This document shows, one piece after another, positions 7,161-14,463 of a stretch of DNA of 17,477 nt. A program made the position numbers and the translations under genes. Position 1 is the stretch's first letter, and each line of letters starts with the position of its first letter. Source of the DNA: Clostridia bacterium (GTDB taxonomy: Bacteria > Bacillota > Clostridia > Lachnospirales > Anaerotignaceae); NCBI GenBank assembly GCA_900757025.1, contig CAAEMG010000008.1, positions 1 through 17,477 of the forward strand, in the 5' to 3' direction. The notes under the pieces were generated by a model, which did no database searches, was not told the origin of the DNA, and was given only the letters and a program-made list of their open reading frames with translations.

Positions 7161-7577
7161 ATGACACAGGCAGCAGAAATTTTAAAACAAAAAGGTTTAA
7201 AAGTAACACCCCAGCGCCTTGCCATTTACACCATGCTTCAGCACAGCTATTCACACCCAACGGCAGAAGACGTTTACAAAGAGGTGTCGCTTACAAATCC
7301 TTCAATAAGCCTTGCAACGGTTTATAAAACACTTGATTCATTTGTAAAAAATGACCTTGTTACAGAGCTTCATATTGTAAATGAACATTCAAACTATGAT
7401 GCTCACACCCATCCTCATGCTCATATGATCTGCGCCCACTGCCAGAAAATATTTGATTTTTCTGGAGATGCTCTTGCTTCTCTTGCCGAAAATGCGGAAA
7501 AAGAAAGTGGATTTGACATAAAGAGCATACATCTTACATTCTATGGCATTTGCCCAAATTGCAAGAAAGAAAAGTAA
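7161..7577 (+). CDS. perR: Fur-family peroxide-stress regulator PerR
   Basis: A 138-residue metal-dependent repressor with an N-terminal winged helix (about 1-78; T-P-Q-R at 16-19, TVYKTLDSF at 53-61) and a C-terminal dimerisation/metal domain. The structural zinc site is C91-x2-C94 and C131-x2-C134. The regulatory-metal ligands are His32, Asp80, His86, His88 and Asp99. Each of these nine residues sits exactly five positions before its B. subtilis PerR equivalent (H37, D85, H91, H93, D104; C96, C99, C136, C139), and the Asp at the D104 position is a PerR feature rather than Fur. It should therefore sense H2O2 through Fe-catalysed oxidation of His32/His86. TTGGAGGT precedes the ATG. It is single-gene, preceded by a good promoter and Per-box-like site. 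Its targets are not in the window. Zur or Fur is the less likely alternative. Confidence 0.88.
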   Translation: MTQAAEILKQKGLKVTPQRLAIYTMLQHSYSHPTAEDVYKEVSLTNPSISLATVYKTLDSFVKNDLVTELHIVNEHSNYDAHTHPHAHMICAHCQKIFDFSGDALASLAENAEKESGFDIKSIHLTFYGICPNCKKEK

Positions 7578-7637
7578 AATTTGTTTGCAAAAAACATTTA
7601 CATTTAATGTAAATTTTATTGCAGTTAAAACAAATTT
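7577..7637. promoter_or_regulatory. Nested palindromes after perR, with perfect 9-1-9 core
   Basis: The core ATTTACATTTAATGTAAAT (7596-7614) is a perfect 9-1-9 inverted repeat, the geometry of a dimeric repressor operator. It sits inside an outer pair AAATTTGTTT (7577-7586) / AAACAAATTT (7628-7637), with TGCAA halves between. No T-run follows, so it is not a textbook terminator. It lies about 160 bp before the GGDEF gene. No known regulator can be assigned. Confidence 0.5.
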
Positions 7638-7777
7638 GAGTTAAAATAATTTATATATATTTTTATTTTTGCAGTTTTTTTAACATTTACAGTATTTGTA
7701 TTTTCTGCGCTATAAGTTAATTCTCTCCGAAAATAAAATTATATATTAAATCCACAATATATCGGAGTGAAAATTTT

Positions 7778-9100
7778 ATGTCTGAGATTTTAGAATTTTT
7801 TGAAAACTTAGATGAAGTTGTATATGCAGCAGATATAGACACATACGAGCTTGTATATATGAACAAATATGCAAGAGAATTATACCATTTTACGCAAAAA
7901 AGCGATTATTTGGGAAAATATTGCTACGATGTACTTCAGTCATGTTTGTCGCCTTGCGCTATTTGTACCAACGACAAATTAAAATGCGGTCAGTTTTATG
8001 AATGGTCACGTTACAGCCCTGTTACAAAAAAACATTATATCCTCAAAGATACAATGATAATTGAAAACGGACGCAAAATACGTGTTGAAATAGCCGTTGA
8101 TATGAATATGCACAACATCGAAAAGCGTTCTGAAGATGAAACATTAAACAACGAAGCCATTATAAACGAAGGCCTTAAATGTTCACTTTCAGCCACAACT
8201 CCCGAAAAATCACTAAAAATACTTACACAGTATTTCGGTCAGATTTTTTCAAGCGACAGAGTTTATATATTCGAGAAACAGCCTAACGGCACATACGACA
8301 ATACATTTGAATGGTGTGCCTCAAACACAACAACACAAAAAGACTTTTTATGCGGAATAACAGAATCAGACCTTGGCAGCTGGCTTCCTGCATTTCAAAA
8401 CGGAGAATGTGTAATAATTAAAGATATAAATGACATTATAAACTCCGACCCTACTGTTTACAGCTTTCTAAATCCGCAAAATATAAAAAGCCTTGTTGTT
8501 GCCCCTGTTTTAAGAGGCAAAGATGTAATAGGCTTTTTCGGAATTGACAACCCACCTGTAGACAGACTTAACCATGTGGCGTTTATGCTTAAAGTTTTGG
8601 GCCACTTTATAAACTCAATGCTAAAACGCAGAGACCTTGTAAACAAACTTGAGTCTTTAAGCTATTATGACCAGCTTACCGGAGCAAAAAACCGTCACGC
8701 CATGAGCGAAAAAATAACGTCAATACCTTCATATGTAAGCCTTGGCATAGTATACACTGATATAATGGGATTAAAGAGAATAAATGATTCTCTCGGTCAT
8801 CTTGCCGGAGATAATGCCATTATAGAAGCCTTTAACATGCTTAAAGCAGATTTTCCAAAAGAATGTATATACAGAATAGGCGGAGATGAATTTCTTATAC
8901 TTCTTCCCGGAATTACGGAAAGCAGATTTGAAGGCATTGTTGAAGATTTAAAAAAACATATGGAAAGAGCATCGGTTCATTTGGCAGTAGGTTCGGTATG
9001 GGTTCCTTTCTGCAAAGAAAATGTCGAAAAATATATGTCCGAAGCCGACTCAAAAATGTATGAAAACAAACGTGATTATTACAATAATCACAATTTCTGA
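7778..9100 (+). CDS. PAS-GAF-GGDEF diguanylate cyclase
   Basis: A 440-residue cytoplasmic signalling protein predicted to make cyclic di-GMP from two GTP. Residues 1-110 are a PAS-like sensor with a Cys cluster (Cys49, 56, 60, 63, 70), suggesting a metal, Fe-S or redox input. Residues ~130-283 are a GAF domain (VVAPVLRGKDVIGFFGIDNP at 240-259). Residues ~290-435 are the GGDEF domain, with DQLTGAKNRHAM (298-309), the metal site Asp328 in TDIMGLKRIND and an intact active-site GGDEF at 368-372, so the enzyme should be active. The inhibitory I-site (RxxD five residues before GGDEF) is absent: the residues are FPKE. No membrane segments. GGAGTG precedes the ATG. The next gene follows at 32 bp in the same direction, so the two probably form an operon ending at the terminator near 9818. 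Confidence 0.92.
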   Translation: MSEILEFFENLDEVVYAADIDTYELVYMNKYARELYHFTQKSDYLGKYCYDVLQSCLSPCAICTNDKLKCGQFYEWSRYSPVTKKHYILKDTMIIENGRKIRVEIAVDMNMHNIEKRSEDETLNNEAIINEGLKCSLSATTPEKSLKILTQYFGQIFSSDRVYIFEKQPNGTYDNTFEWCASNTTTQKDFLCGITESDLGSWLPAFQNGECVIIKDINDIINSDPTVYSFLNPQNIKSLVVAPVLRGKDVIGFFGIDNPPVDRLNHVAFMLKVLGHFINSMLKRRDLVNKLESLSYYDQLTGAKNRHAMSEKITSIPSYVSLGIVYTDIMGLKRINDSLGHLAGDNAIIEAFNMLKADFPKECIYRIGGDEFLILLPGITESRFEGIVEDLKKHMERASVHLAVGSVWVPFCKENVEKYMSEADSKMYENKRDYYNNHNF

Positions 9101-9132
9101 TAAAATAAATATTTAAAACAGAGGCAGTTATT

Positions 9133-9810
9133 ATGAGCAAATCATTTTTAAAAGAAGGAGAATACTTAAAAAAAGAATTAAGCGACAAAGAAATATTCCG
9201 TTCATTTAAAGCTTTGTTTGAAAAAACACTTCAAAAAGATACAAGCTATGTTTTTGTTTTTCTTAAAACAATTTTAGACTGCAAAAACATATCAAAAGAA
9301 AACTTTTCAATAGATTTTGACAATCTTTTTGAAAGTTTTGCAGATATATACTGGTCTTTAATAATAAATTATGGAATAAAGCAGAAAGCAGTTTCTTTTT
9401 ATAACAAAGGCAGTTACGTTGAACAGATACTTTTTAATGCCTTTAACGAAAGCCGTATTGATGCCGACAGTTCATTTTACGACTTGCCTGAAAATATAAG
9501 ACTGGCAGTTGTAAAAGAAATAAAACAAAAATGCAAAGCCGGCGTTTTAACTGCTCTTTATACCGATACGGAATGTATAATGTATTCCTTCTCTTTAAAA
9601 GATGAAGTTTTAACTTTAAATCCTCGTGTATATGATTTTCTTCAAAAGAACAAGCGTACAATAAACAGATTAAACTGCACGGCTTTGGCTGAATTTTATG
9701 AAAAAATAAATGCCTCCGATACCGATTACCTTAAAGAAAAATTTTATCTTACAAAAGATTGTTACGGTTTTAAAGTATATATAAACGTGCTTATGGATTT
9801 ATTTATGTAA
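9133..9810 (+). CDS. Unknown protein resembling HNH-nuclease N-terminal region
   Basis: A 225-residue soluble, Lys/Phe/Tyr-rich protein without signal peptide or membrane segments. The arrangement LFEKTLQKDTSYVFVFLKTI (28-47) followed by a fairly conserved-looking SFADIYWSLIINYGIKQ and then YVEQILFNAF and LNPRVYDFLQKNK recalls the ~200-residue N-terminal region of certain Clostridia HNH endonucleases. Those continue into an HNH domain, whereas this protein stops and an intrinsic terminator follows within 10 nt, so the nuclease part is missing rather than frameshifted. This recollection was not tested by a search. It is probably co-transcribed with the diguanylate cyclase (32 bp gap). The start codon has only a weak GAGGCAG ribosome binding site. 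Function unknown. Confidence 0.7.
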   Translation: MSKSFLKEGEYLKKELSDKEIFRSFKALFEKTLQKDTSYVFVFLKTILDCKNISKENFSIDFDNLFESFADIYWSLIINYGIKQKAVSFYNKGSYVEQILFNAFNESRIDADSSFYDLPENIRLAVVKEIKQKCKAGVLTALYTDTECIMYSFSLKDEVLTLNPRVYDFLQKNKRTINRLNCTALAEFYEKINASDTDYLKEKFYLTKDCYGFKVYINVLMDLFM

Positions 9811-9817
9811 AATAAAA

Positions 9818-9857
9818 GGCTGTATATCCAAAACGATATACAGTCTTTCTTTTTTAT
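9818..9857. terminator. Bidirectional intrinsic terminator
   Basis: An 11-bp stem GGCTGTATATC (9818-9828) / GATATACAGTC (9835-9845), with one G-T pair and a 6-nt loop, is followed by TTTCTTTTTT on the plus strand and by a T-rich tail (TTTTATTTTA) on the minus strand. It sits between two convergent operons and can serve both. Confidence 0.85.
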
Positions 9858-9870
9858 TTTCCTACAAAAA

Positions 9871-10305
9871 TTAAAGTTTATTGTATTCTTCGTCTGTTAC
9901 GGCTTCGCACCATTCGTTTTTACAGTTTTCGCCTGAAACTTCAACGGCAATATGTGAAAACCAGCTGTCCTTCTTTGCTCCGTGCCAATGCTTTATCTCT
10001 GCCGGTATTGTTATTACTGTTCCGGGAACAAGGCTTACGGCTTCTTTTCCCTCTTCCTGATACCAGCCTTCTCCTGCTGTGCAGATTAAAATCTGTCCGC
10101 CGCCTTTTGTGGCATGATGAATATGCCAGTTGTTGCGGCAGCCTGGTTCAAATGTTACATTTGCAAGAAAAACAGGACATTTTCCCGGCTCTGTTAAAGG
10201 ATTTAAGTATGAATTGCCTATAAAATACTGTGCATAAGCTGTGTTTGCCTCGCCTGTACCAAATACATTTACATTTTCAAATTCTTTTTTGTCTGAATAT
10301 TTCAT
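9871..10305 (-). CDS. Cupin-domain protein
   Basis: A 144-residue small cupin. The two cupin motifs are visible: W-H61-I-H63-H ... Q71 (motif 1, with Gln where Glu is usual) and PGTVITIPAEIKHWHG (94-109; His106 or His108 in motif 2). It is likely a metal-binding beta-barrel of the kind found with carboxymuconolactone-decarboxylase-like and flavodoxin or aldo-keto-reductase genes. The reaction is unknown; redox or aldehyde detoxification is inferred from context. I took the ATG at 10303-10305, preceded by GGGAGTG; a TTG 15 bases upstream overlaps that site and is rejected. It is 26 bp after the flavodoxin gene and second in its operon. Confidence 0.85.
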   Translation of the reverse strand: MKYSDKKEFENVNVFGTGEANTAYAQYFIGNSYLNPLTEPGKCPVFLANVTFEPGCRNNWHIHHATKGGGQILICTAGEGWYQEEGKEAVSLVPGTVITIPAEIKHWHGAKKDSWFSHIAVEVSGENCKNEWCEAVTDEEYNKL

Positions 10306-10331
10306 TTGTATCACTCCCAAAAAATATATAA

Positions 10332-10829
10332 TTATAAACTTTTCTTTACTTCCTCAATCCATTTGTCAATTTTGCCCTGTGGTGTAACAAGCTCTGCGCC
10401 ACCTGTTGAATCAAACTGAATTTCCATTGGTTTTAAAAATTTTGCACCTTTACATTCTTTTTCAATGTCTTTTATAACATGGCCCGGCCAGCCTCCGTTT
10501 GTTATAAAAGGAACAACTGTTTTTCCTTCCCATTTTTGGCTGTTCAAAAAAGTTTTTACGGCAGGTGCCATTGTGTACCACCATGTAGGCGTTCCAACTG
10601 CGATAACATCATAATTTTGCACGTCAGCATCTAAAGGCTTTATAGGCCTCATATAGCCCCTGTTTACTTCTCTTTGTCCCTCGCTTACAACATCGTCATA
10701 AGAACCTTTATAAGGCTCAAGAGTTTCTATTTTTGCAATATCGGCTCCTGTTGCCTTCTGAAGGCTGAGTGCAATTTTTTCGGTATTTCCGTTTGACCAA
10801 GAATAATAAACTACGAGCATTTTTTTCAT
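10332..10829 (-). CDS. Flavodoxin
   Basis: A 165-residue FMN-binding electron carrier or flavodoxin-like reductase. The phosphate loop is S-W-S-N-G-N-T (10-16) after the first strand MLVVYYS. The second FMN loop is VGTPTWWYTMAPAVKTFL (about 83-100), with the Trp-Trp-Tyr flavin stack, and FITNGGWPG gives the third loop. The length fits the flavodoxin family 'Flavodoxin_4'-like group. The ATG at 10827-10829 is chosen because GGAG lies 9 nt upstream; earlier in-frame codons (TTG, ATG) overlap that site. It is the first gene of a two-gene operon with the cupin, transcribed from a promoter with a MerR-type operator. It probably acts in the response to reactive electrophiles or redox stress (inference). 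Confidence 0.88.
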   Translation of the reverse strand: MKKMLVVYYSWSNGNTEKIALSLQKATGADIAKIETLEPYKGSYDDVVSEGQREVNRGYMRPIKPLDADVQNYDVIAVGTPTWWYTMAPAVKTFLNSQKWEGKTVVPFITNGGWPGHVIKDIEKECKGAKFLKPMEIQFDSTGGAELVTPQGKIDKWIEEVKKSL

Positions 10830-10866
10830 ACTATACATCTCCAAAACCTATTATTAATACTTCCTA

Positions 10867-10897
10867 AGTCTATAACTTGAAGTACACTCCAAGTCAA
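10867..10897 (-). promoter_or_regulatory. Flavodoxin promoter with MerR-family operator
   Basis: On the minus strand TTGACT (plus 10892-10897) is the -35. The dyad CTTGGAGT-GT-ACTTCAAG (plus 10876-10893, 7 of 8 pairs) fills the spacer, and the -10 is TATAGA (10869-10874, 17-bp spacer) or TAGACT (10867-10872, 19-bp spacer). CTTGGAGT-N2-ACTCCAAG is the operator type of the AdhR/YraB-like MerR regulators, which act on promoters with lengthened spacers. The regulator itself is not in the window. Confidence 0.75.
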
Positions 10898-10934
10898 TAT
10901 TTTTTTCAAAATTTTAATAAAAGTGAGCCAAAAT

Positions 10935-10981
10935 AAAAAACCGAACAAACCGACGGAATTTATATCCGCCTGTTTATTCGG
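10935..10981 (-). terminator. Intrinsic terminator of rfbA
   Basis: On the minus strand, a hairpin with a 10-bp outer stem (plus CCGAACAAAC 10941-10950 / GTTTATTCGG 10972-10981, one wobble) and an inner CGGA/TCCG pair is followed by TTTTTT (10935-10940). It begins about 24 nt after the rfbA stop. Confidence 0.85.
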
Positions 10982-11004
10982 CTTAATTTTTATTATATTA
11001 AATT

Positions 11005-11871
11005 TTATCTTTCTTTTATATTAAGAAGATATTTTCCGTAATTTGTCATGTCAAGCTCTGTGCCTACTTTACGAAGTTCTTCATAAGTAATATATCCCTG
11101 TTCATAGGCAATTTCTTCAAGGCATGAAACCTGTTTTCCTGTGCTTTTCTGTATTTTTCTTATTGTTGCTCCTGCGTCAATAAGTCCGTCTGCCGTTCCT
11201 GAGTCAAACCATGTAAAGTCTTCACCCAAAGTAACAACATTAAGATTTCCCTGTTTAAGATATGCGTTGTTTATGTCTGTTATCTCAAGCTCTCCTCTTG
11301 CAGAAGGTTTTATATTTGCCGCTATGTCAACAACCTTATTGTCGTAGAAATAAAGACCCGGTACAATGTAGTTTGATTTTGGGTTCTGAGGTTTTTCTTC
11401 TATGCTTATGGCTTTTCCGTTTTCATCAAATTCAACAACGCCAAAAGCTCTTGGGTCTTCAACATAATAACCGAAAATAACGGCACCTTCTTTTATGGCT
11501 TTTGCCTCTTTAAGACATTCGGTAAGAGTTGTTCCGTAAAAAATATTGTCGCCAAGAGCAAGGCAAACGCTGTCATCGCCTATAAATTCACGCCCTATTA
11601 TAAAAGCATCGGCAATACCACGCTGAATATGCTGTTCCTTATAGCTTATTTTTGCACCGAAACTGCTGCCGTCGCCCAAAAGTTTTTCAAAAACTTCCTG
11701 CTCATCGGGAGGAATAATTACAAGAATTTCCTTTATTCCCGCCTGAAGCAATACGGAAATGGGATAATAAATCATAGGTTTATCGTAGATAGGAAGCAGA
11801 GGTTTACAAACAGGTTTTGTTATAGGGTAAAGTCTGCTGCCCTTTCCTGCTGCCAAAACAATTCCTTTCAT
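11005..11871 (-). CDS. rfbA: Glucose-1-phosphate thymidylyltransferase
   Basis: A 288-residue nucleotidyltransferase that makes dTDP-glucose from dTTP and glucose-1-phosphate, the first step towards dTDP-L-rhamnose and other deoxysugars of the cell envelope. The N-terminal signature LAAGKGSRLYPIT (6-18) binds the nucleotide. KPLLPIYDKPMIYYPI (23-38) and GDNIFYG (107-113, metal/sugar site) are typical RmlA motifs, as are EEKP and ITDIN further on. The length matches RmlA (~290). The start is the ATG at 11869-11871 after AAGGAG; a longer reading begins upstream of the ribosome binding site and is rejected. The other rml genes (rfbB, C, D) are not nearby, so rfbA stands alone with its own promoter and terminator. 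Confidence 0.95.
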   Translation of the reverse strand: MKGIVLAAGKGSRLYPITKPVCKPLLPIYDKPMIYYPISVLLQAGIKEILVIIPPDEQEVFEKLLGDGSSFGAKISYKEQHIQRGIADAFIIGREFIGDDSVCLALGDNIFYGTTLTECLKEAKAIKEGAVIFGYYVEDPRAFGVVEFDENGKAISIEEKPQNPKSNYIVPGLYFYDNKVVDIAANIKPSARGELEITDINNAYLKQGNLNVVTLGEDFTWFDSGTADGLIDAGATIRKIQKSTGKQVSCLEEIAYEQGYITYEELRKVGTELDMTNYGKYLLNIKER

Positions 11872-11906
11872 TAATACACACTCCTTAAAAAATAACACTT
11901 TTTGAC

Positions 11907-11935
11907 ATTATACAGCAAATAAGTTGCTTTGTCAT
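11907..11935 (-). promoter_or_regulatory. Sigma-A promoter of rfbA
   Basis: On the minus strand ATGACA (11930-11935), exactly 17 bp, and a perfect TATAAT (11907-11912), about 35 bp before the ATG. Confidence 0.8.
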
Positions 11936-12067
11936 TTATAAAAAAGTATTTTTAATACAGTAATTATAGTATTTTAGAACAAAATCACATTTATTTCAAT
12001 ATAAATTTCTCAAAAAATTCTAAACTTATGTTTTTTTTAAGAATTTATACTGTTTTTTATGTTATTT

Positions 12068-12099
12068 AAAAATACCGACACATAAAAAATGTATCGGTA
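12068..12099 (-). terminator. Intrinsic terminator of the LRR-moxR operon
   Basis: On the minus strand an 11-bp stem (TACCGATACAT / ATGTGTCGGTA, one G-U pair, 5-nt loop; plus 12073-12099) is followed by TTTTT, starting 13 nt after the stop at 12113. It closes the long leftward operon. Confidence 0.85.
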
Positions 12100-12112
12100 A
12101 ATTAAAATCTTC

Positions 12113-14428
12113 TTAAACTCTGCTTAAAATAATTGAATATCTTATTTTAAACCTTGTATATAAGCTGTTTTTCTTTTCAAAATCAAGTATTTTTTTGAGG
12201 AAACTGCTGAGCGTTCTTTCTTCAAAAGGTTCCGGCGGTATTGCACCGTAAACAGATTTTTCTATTATAGAGCAAACTCTGCTGTATTCGTCTTTTTTAA
12301 TACCGTCTATTTTTTGGGAAAGTTCTTCGTCAATTTCTTTCGTTTTCCATCCAAGTCTTGCATTTATGCCATATATGCCAAGCAAATAATAAATCCATTT
12401 TTCTATCTGAACGGCTTTTTCTTCCGCAGAATAATTGTTGTATTTCTTCTTTACGTATAACAGACATATAAGCCTTAAAAACTCAGCAGATACAGCAATA
12501 ATAACTACAGCGATAAACAAAAATGCCACTATGCCCAAACATATAAGTGCAACATTTTTCGCAGCCTGCGCCGCATCGGAAAGAATATTTTTTCCGTCAT
12601 CAACCGGGTCTACAATCTGCTTTGCACTTGAATCATTGTTTTGTAAAGCCGCTGTTTTATTTAAGTTTTCCGGCGTGCTTACCATCTGCTGAAGTGCAAC
12701 GGCATCATAATAGTATCCCGGCGTAACGTCAACAGGCATCCAGCCTATTCCGTCAAAATACACTTCAACCCAAGCATGGCTGTTTTCCCCTGTAACAACA
12801 TTTTTTCCGTTTTCAGCCGTTTCTTTTGAAGCCGGAACATAATAACCTTCCACGTATCTTGCCGGTATTCCGTATGCACGAAAAGCCTCCGTTGCCGCCG
12901 CAGCATACAAAACCGAGTTAGCCTCATGGGAGTAATCTATAAAATAAAGTATAGGGTCTTCTCCCTCCGGTGCTTCTTCGGGAAGTTCAACATAATCTGC
13001 CACATCTTTAAGTTTTTTTCGTATATTGGTTAAAAGACTGTATATTCCGTCGCTATCCGTATCATAATCGGCCCAGAAAAGTTCATTCATGCTTTCATAC
13101 ATATTTCTGTTTATATGCGTATACGCATTATAAACAAAGTTTCTGTAAACCGACTCTGCAAGGCAGTATTGTTTCTGTTCATCTGTCTGTGGGTTTCCTA
13201 TCCAGCTTTGGGCAACTGTAAGTTCTGAAGGCTTTACAGAAGATGTTTCCGAAAAAGTATAATTTTTCGCACCCATAAAGCCTCTGCCAACAAAACGTGT
13301 ATCTTTCTTTTCTTTTATTTTTCTGCTTTCAAAATTTAATGTTGATGCAGTTGAATATATATAATTTCTCGGAGCATTTATTGTTTCCACCGAAACTGAA
13401 TTTTCCTGAGGTATATCATCGTTTTTTTCGCAAAGGCTATAATAATCTGCCGACTGTGTAAGAGGGTCAAAGCCCTGTTCTTTAAGCCATTTAAGCATTC
13501 CCGAATTATCTCCGCCATATTCCGAATCTGAAAGCACGTTCCATTTTCCGTCGGAATATTCTCCGCCTACAAAAGCCTTTAAATAAAGAACTTTATCTTC
13601 CGCCGACGATACGGAAAGCATATCTTCTTTGTTTTCTTTAAGCTCTGCGGCTTTTCTTAAATCCCCCTGAACAAAAACATCTTTTCCGTAGCGGAAATTA
13701 TGTATGTTTTCGTCAACTGTTTTTCTTACAGTATCAACAAATACTATATTTTGCTGTGAAACAACTGCCGCACCTGTAAAAAACACAATAAATGCAGCTG
13801 TTGTCCACAACAGTCCTCTTAAAGTTGTTTTTTGAACACTGTCGTGTATAAAAAGAGCAATAAGTCCCGTCATAAGCACAGCCGATGAATATATATTAAA
13901 AGCTCCGCTTATAAGCTGAATAAACACCCAAAAAAGGCAGTATATAACGCCTGTCCACAGGGCATATTGGGAAATCATAAAATATACCGTTATGCCCATA
14001 ACCACGGAAACAATATATATAAACGCCATTACATTTTCGTATGTAGCCGTTATGTTAAAAAGAGCAAGTCCGCCGTTATTTATTGTATTCCACCGCATAA
14101 TCATAGAATTTATCCATGCTTCAAAGCCCAAAAAGAAGCCTCTTATGCCAAAATATATAACGGCTGCAAACAGCAAGGCGGCAAACACAGCTTTATAATA
14201 TGAGTTTCTTCTGCTTACAGCTCTTGCCACAAACGAAATAACAAATACCACAACAGTCATTAAAAACGGAAGTAAAAAATCGGTGAAATTTAAGCCGTCC
14301 ATGGTTTTTGCCAAAGACAGCATGCCCCCTATAATCATAAGCATAGCCGTAAAAATTGTATGCAGCATATTAGGGTATGAAGTTTTTTCCTCAACAGCAT
14401 AAACTGTTTCTATGGGTAAATGTTTCAT
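12113..14428 (-). CDS. Membrane transglutaminase-like protein lacking the catalytic Cys
   Basis: A 771-residue inner-membrane protein of the TgpA/YebA type. Residues ~22-223 hold about seven membrane segments, ~224-625 an outward-facing region, ~626-655 a further membrane segment, and 656-771 a Lys/Glu-rich cytoplasmic tail. The transglutaminase-like core is at ~495-575: GIPARYVEGY (520-529), SHAWVEVYF (550-558) with His551, and GWMPVDVTPG (562-571) with Asp567. In TgpA-type proteins the nucleophile Cys lies 15 residues before the Gly of GIPAR. Here that residue is Ser505, codon TCG, two base changes from any Cys codon and so not a single-base error. His and Asp of the triad remain. Last gene of the operon, 35 bp after DUF58. 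CGGAGAA precedes the ATG. Likely part of an envelope-assembly complex with DUF58 and MoxR, perhaps as a non-catalytic binder. Confidence 0.88.
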   Translation of the reverse strand: MKHLPIETVYAVEEKTSYPNMLHTIFTAMLMIIGGMLSLAKTMDGLNFTDFLLPFLMTVVVFVISFVARAVSRRNSYYKAVFAALLFAAVIYFGIRGFFLGFEAWINSMIMRWNTINNGGLALFNITATYENVMAFIYIVSVVMGITVYFMISQYALWTGVIYCLFWVFIQLISGAFNIYSSAVLMTGLIALFIHDSVQKTTLRGLLWTTAAFIVFFTGAAVVSQQNIVFVDTVRKTVDENIHNFRYGKDVFVQGDLRKAAELKENKEDMLSVSSAEDKVLYLKAFVGGEYSDGKWNVLSDSEYGGDNSGMLKWLKEQGFDPLTQSADYYSLCEKNDDIPQENSVSVETINAPRNYIYSTASTLNFESRKIKEKKDTRFVGRGFMGAKNYTFSETSSVKPSELTVAQSWIGNPQTDEQKQYCLAESVYRNFVYNAYTHINRNMYESMNELFWADYDTDSDGIYSLLTNIRKKLKDVADYVELPEEAPEGEDPILYFIDYSHEANSVLYAAAATEAFRAYGIPARYVEGYYVPASKETAENGKNVVTGENSHAWVEVYFDGIGWMPVDVTPGYYYDAVALQQMVSTPENLNKTAALQNNDSSAKQIVDPVDDGKNILSDAAQAAKNVALICLGIVAFLFIAVVIIAVSAEFLRLICLLYVKKKYNNYSAEEKAVQIEKWIYYLLGIYGINARLGWKTKEIDEELSQKIDGIKKDEYSRVCSIIEKSVYGAIPPEPFEERTLSSFLKKILDFEKKNSLYTRFKIRYSIILSRV

Positions 14429-14463
14429 AATATTCTCCGTTTCTTTTCTTCGGTATAAAAGCC

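Noticed and set aside
7577..7637. Reading the nested palindrome as the perR terminator
   Set aside because: The stem is AT-only with a large bulge and no T-run follows. The symmetric 9-1-9 core fits an operator better, although a weak terminator role cannot be excluded.
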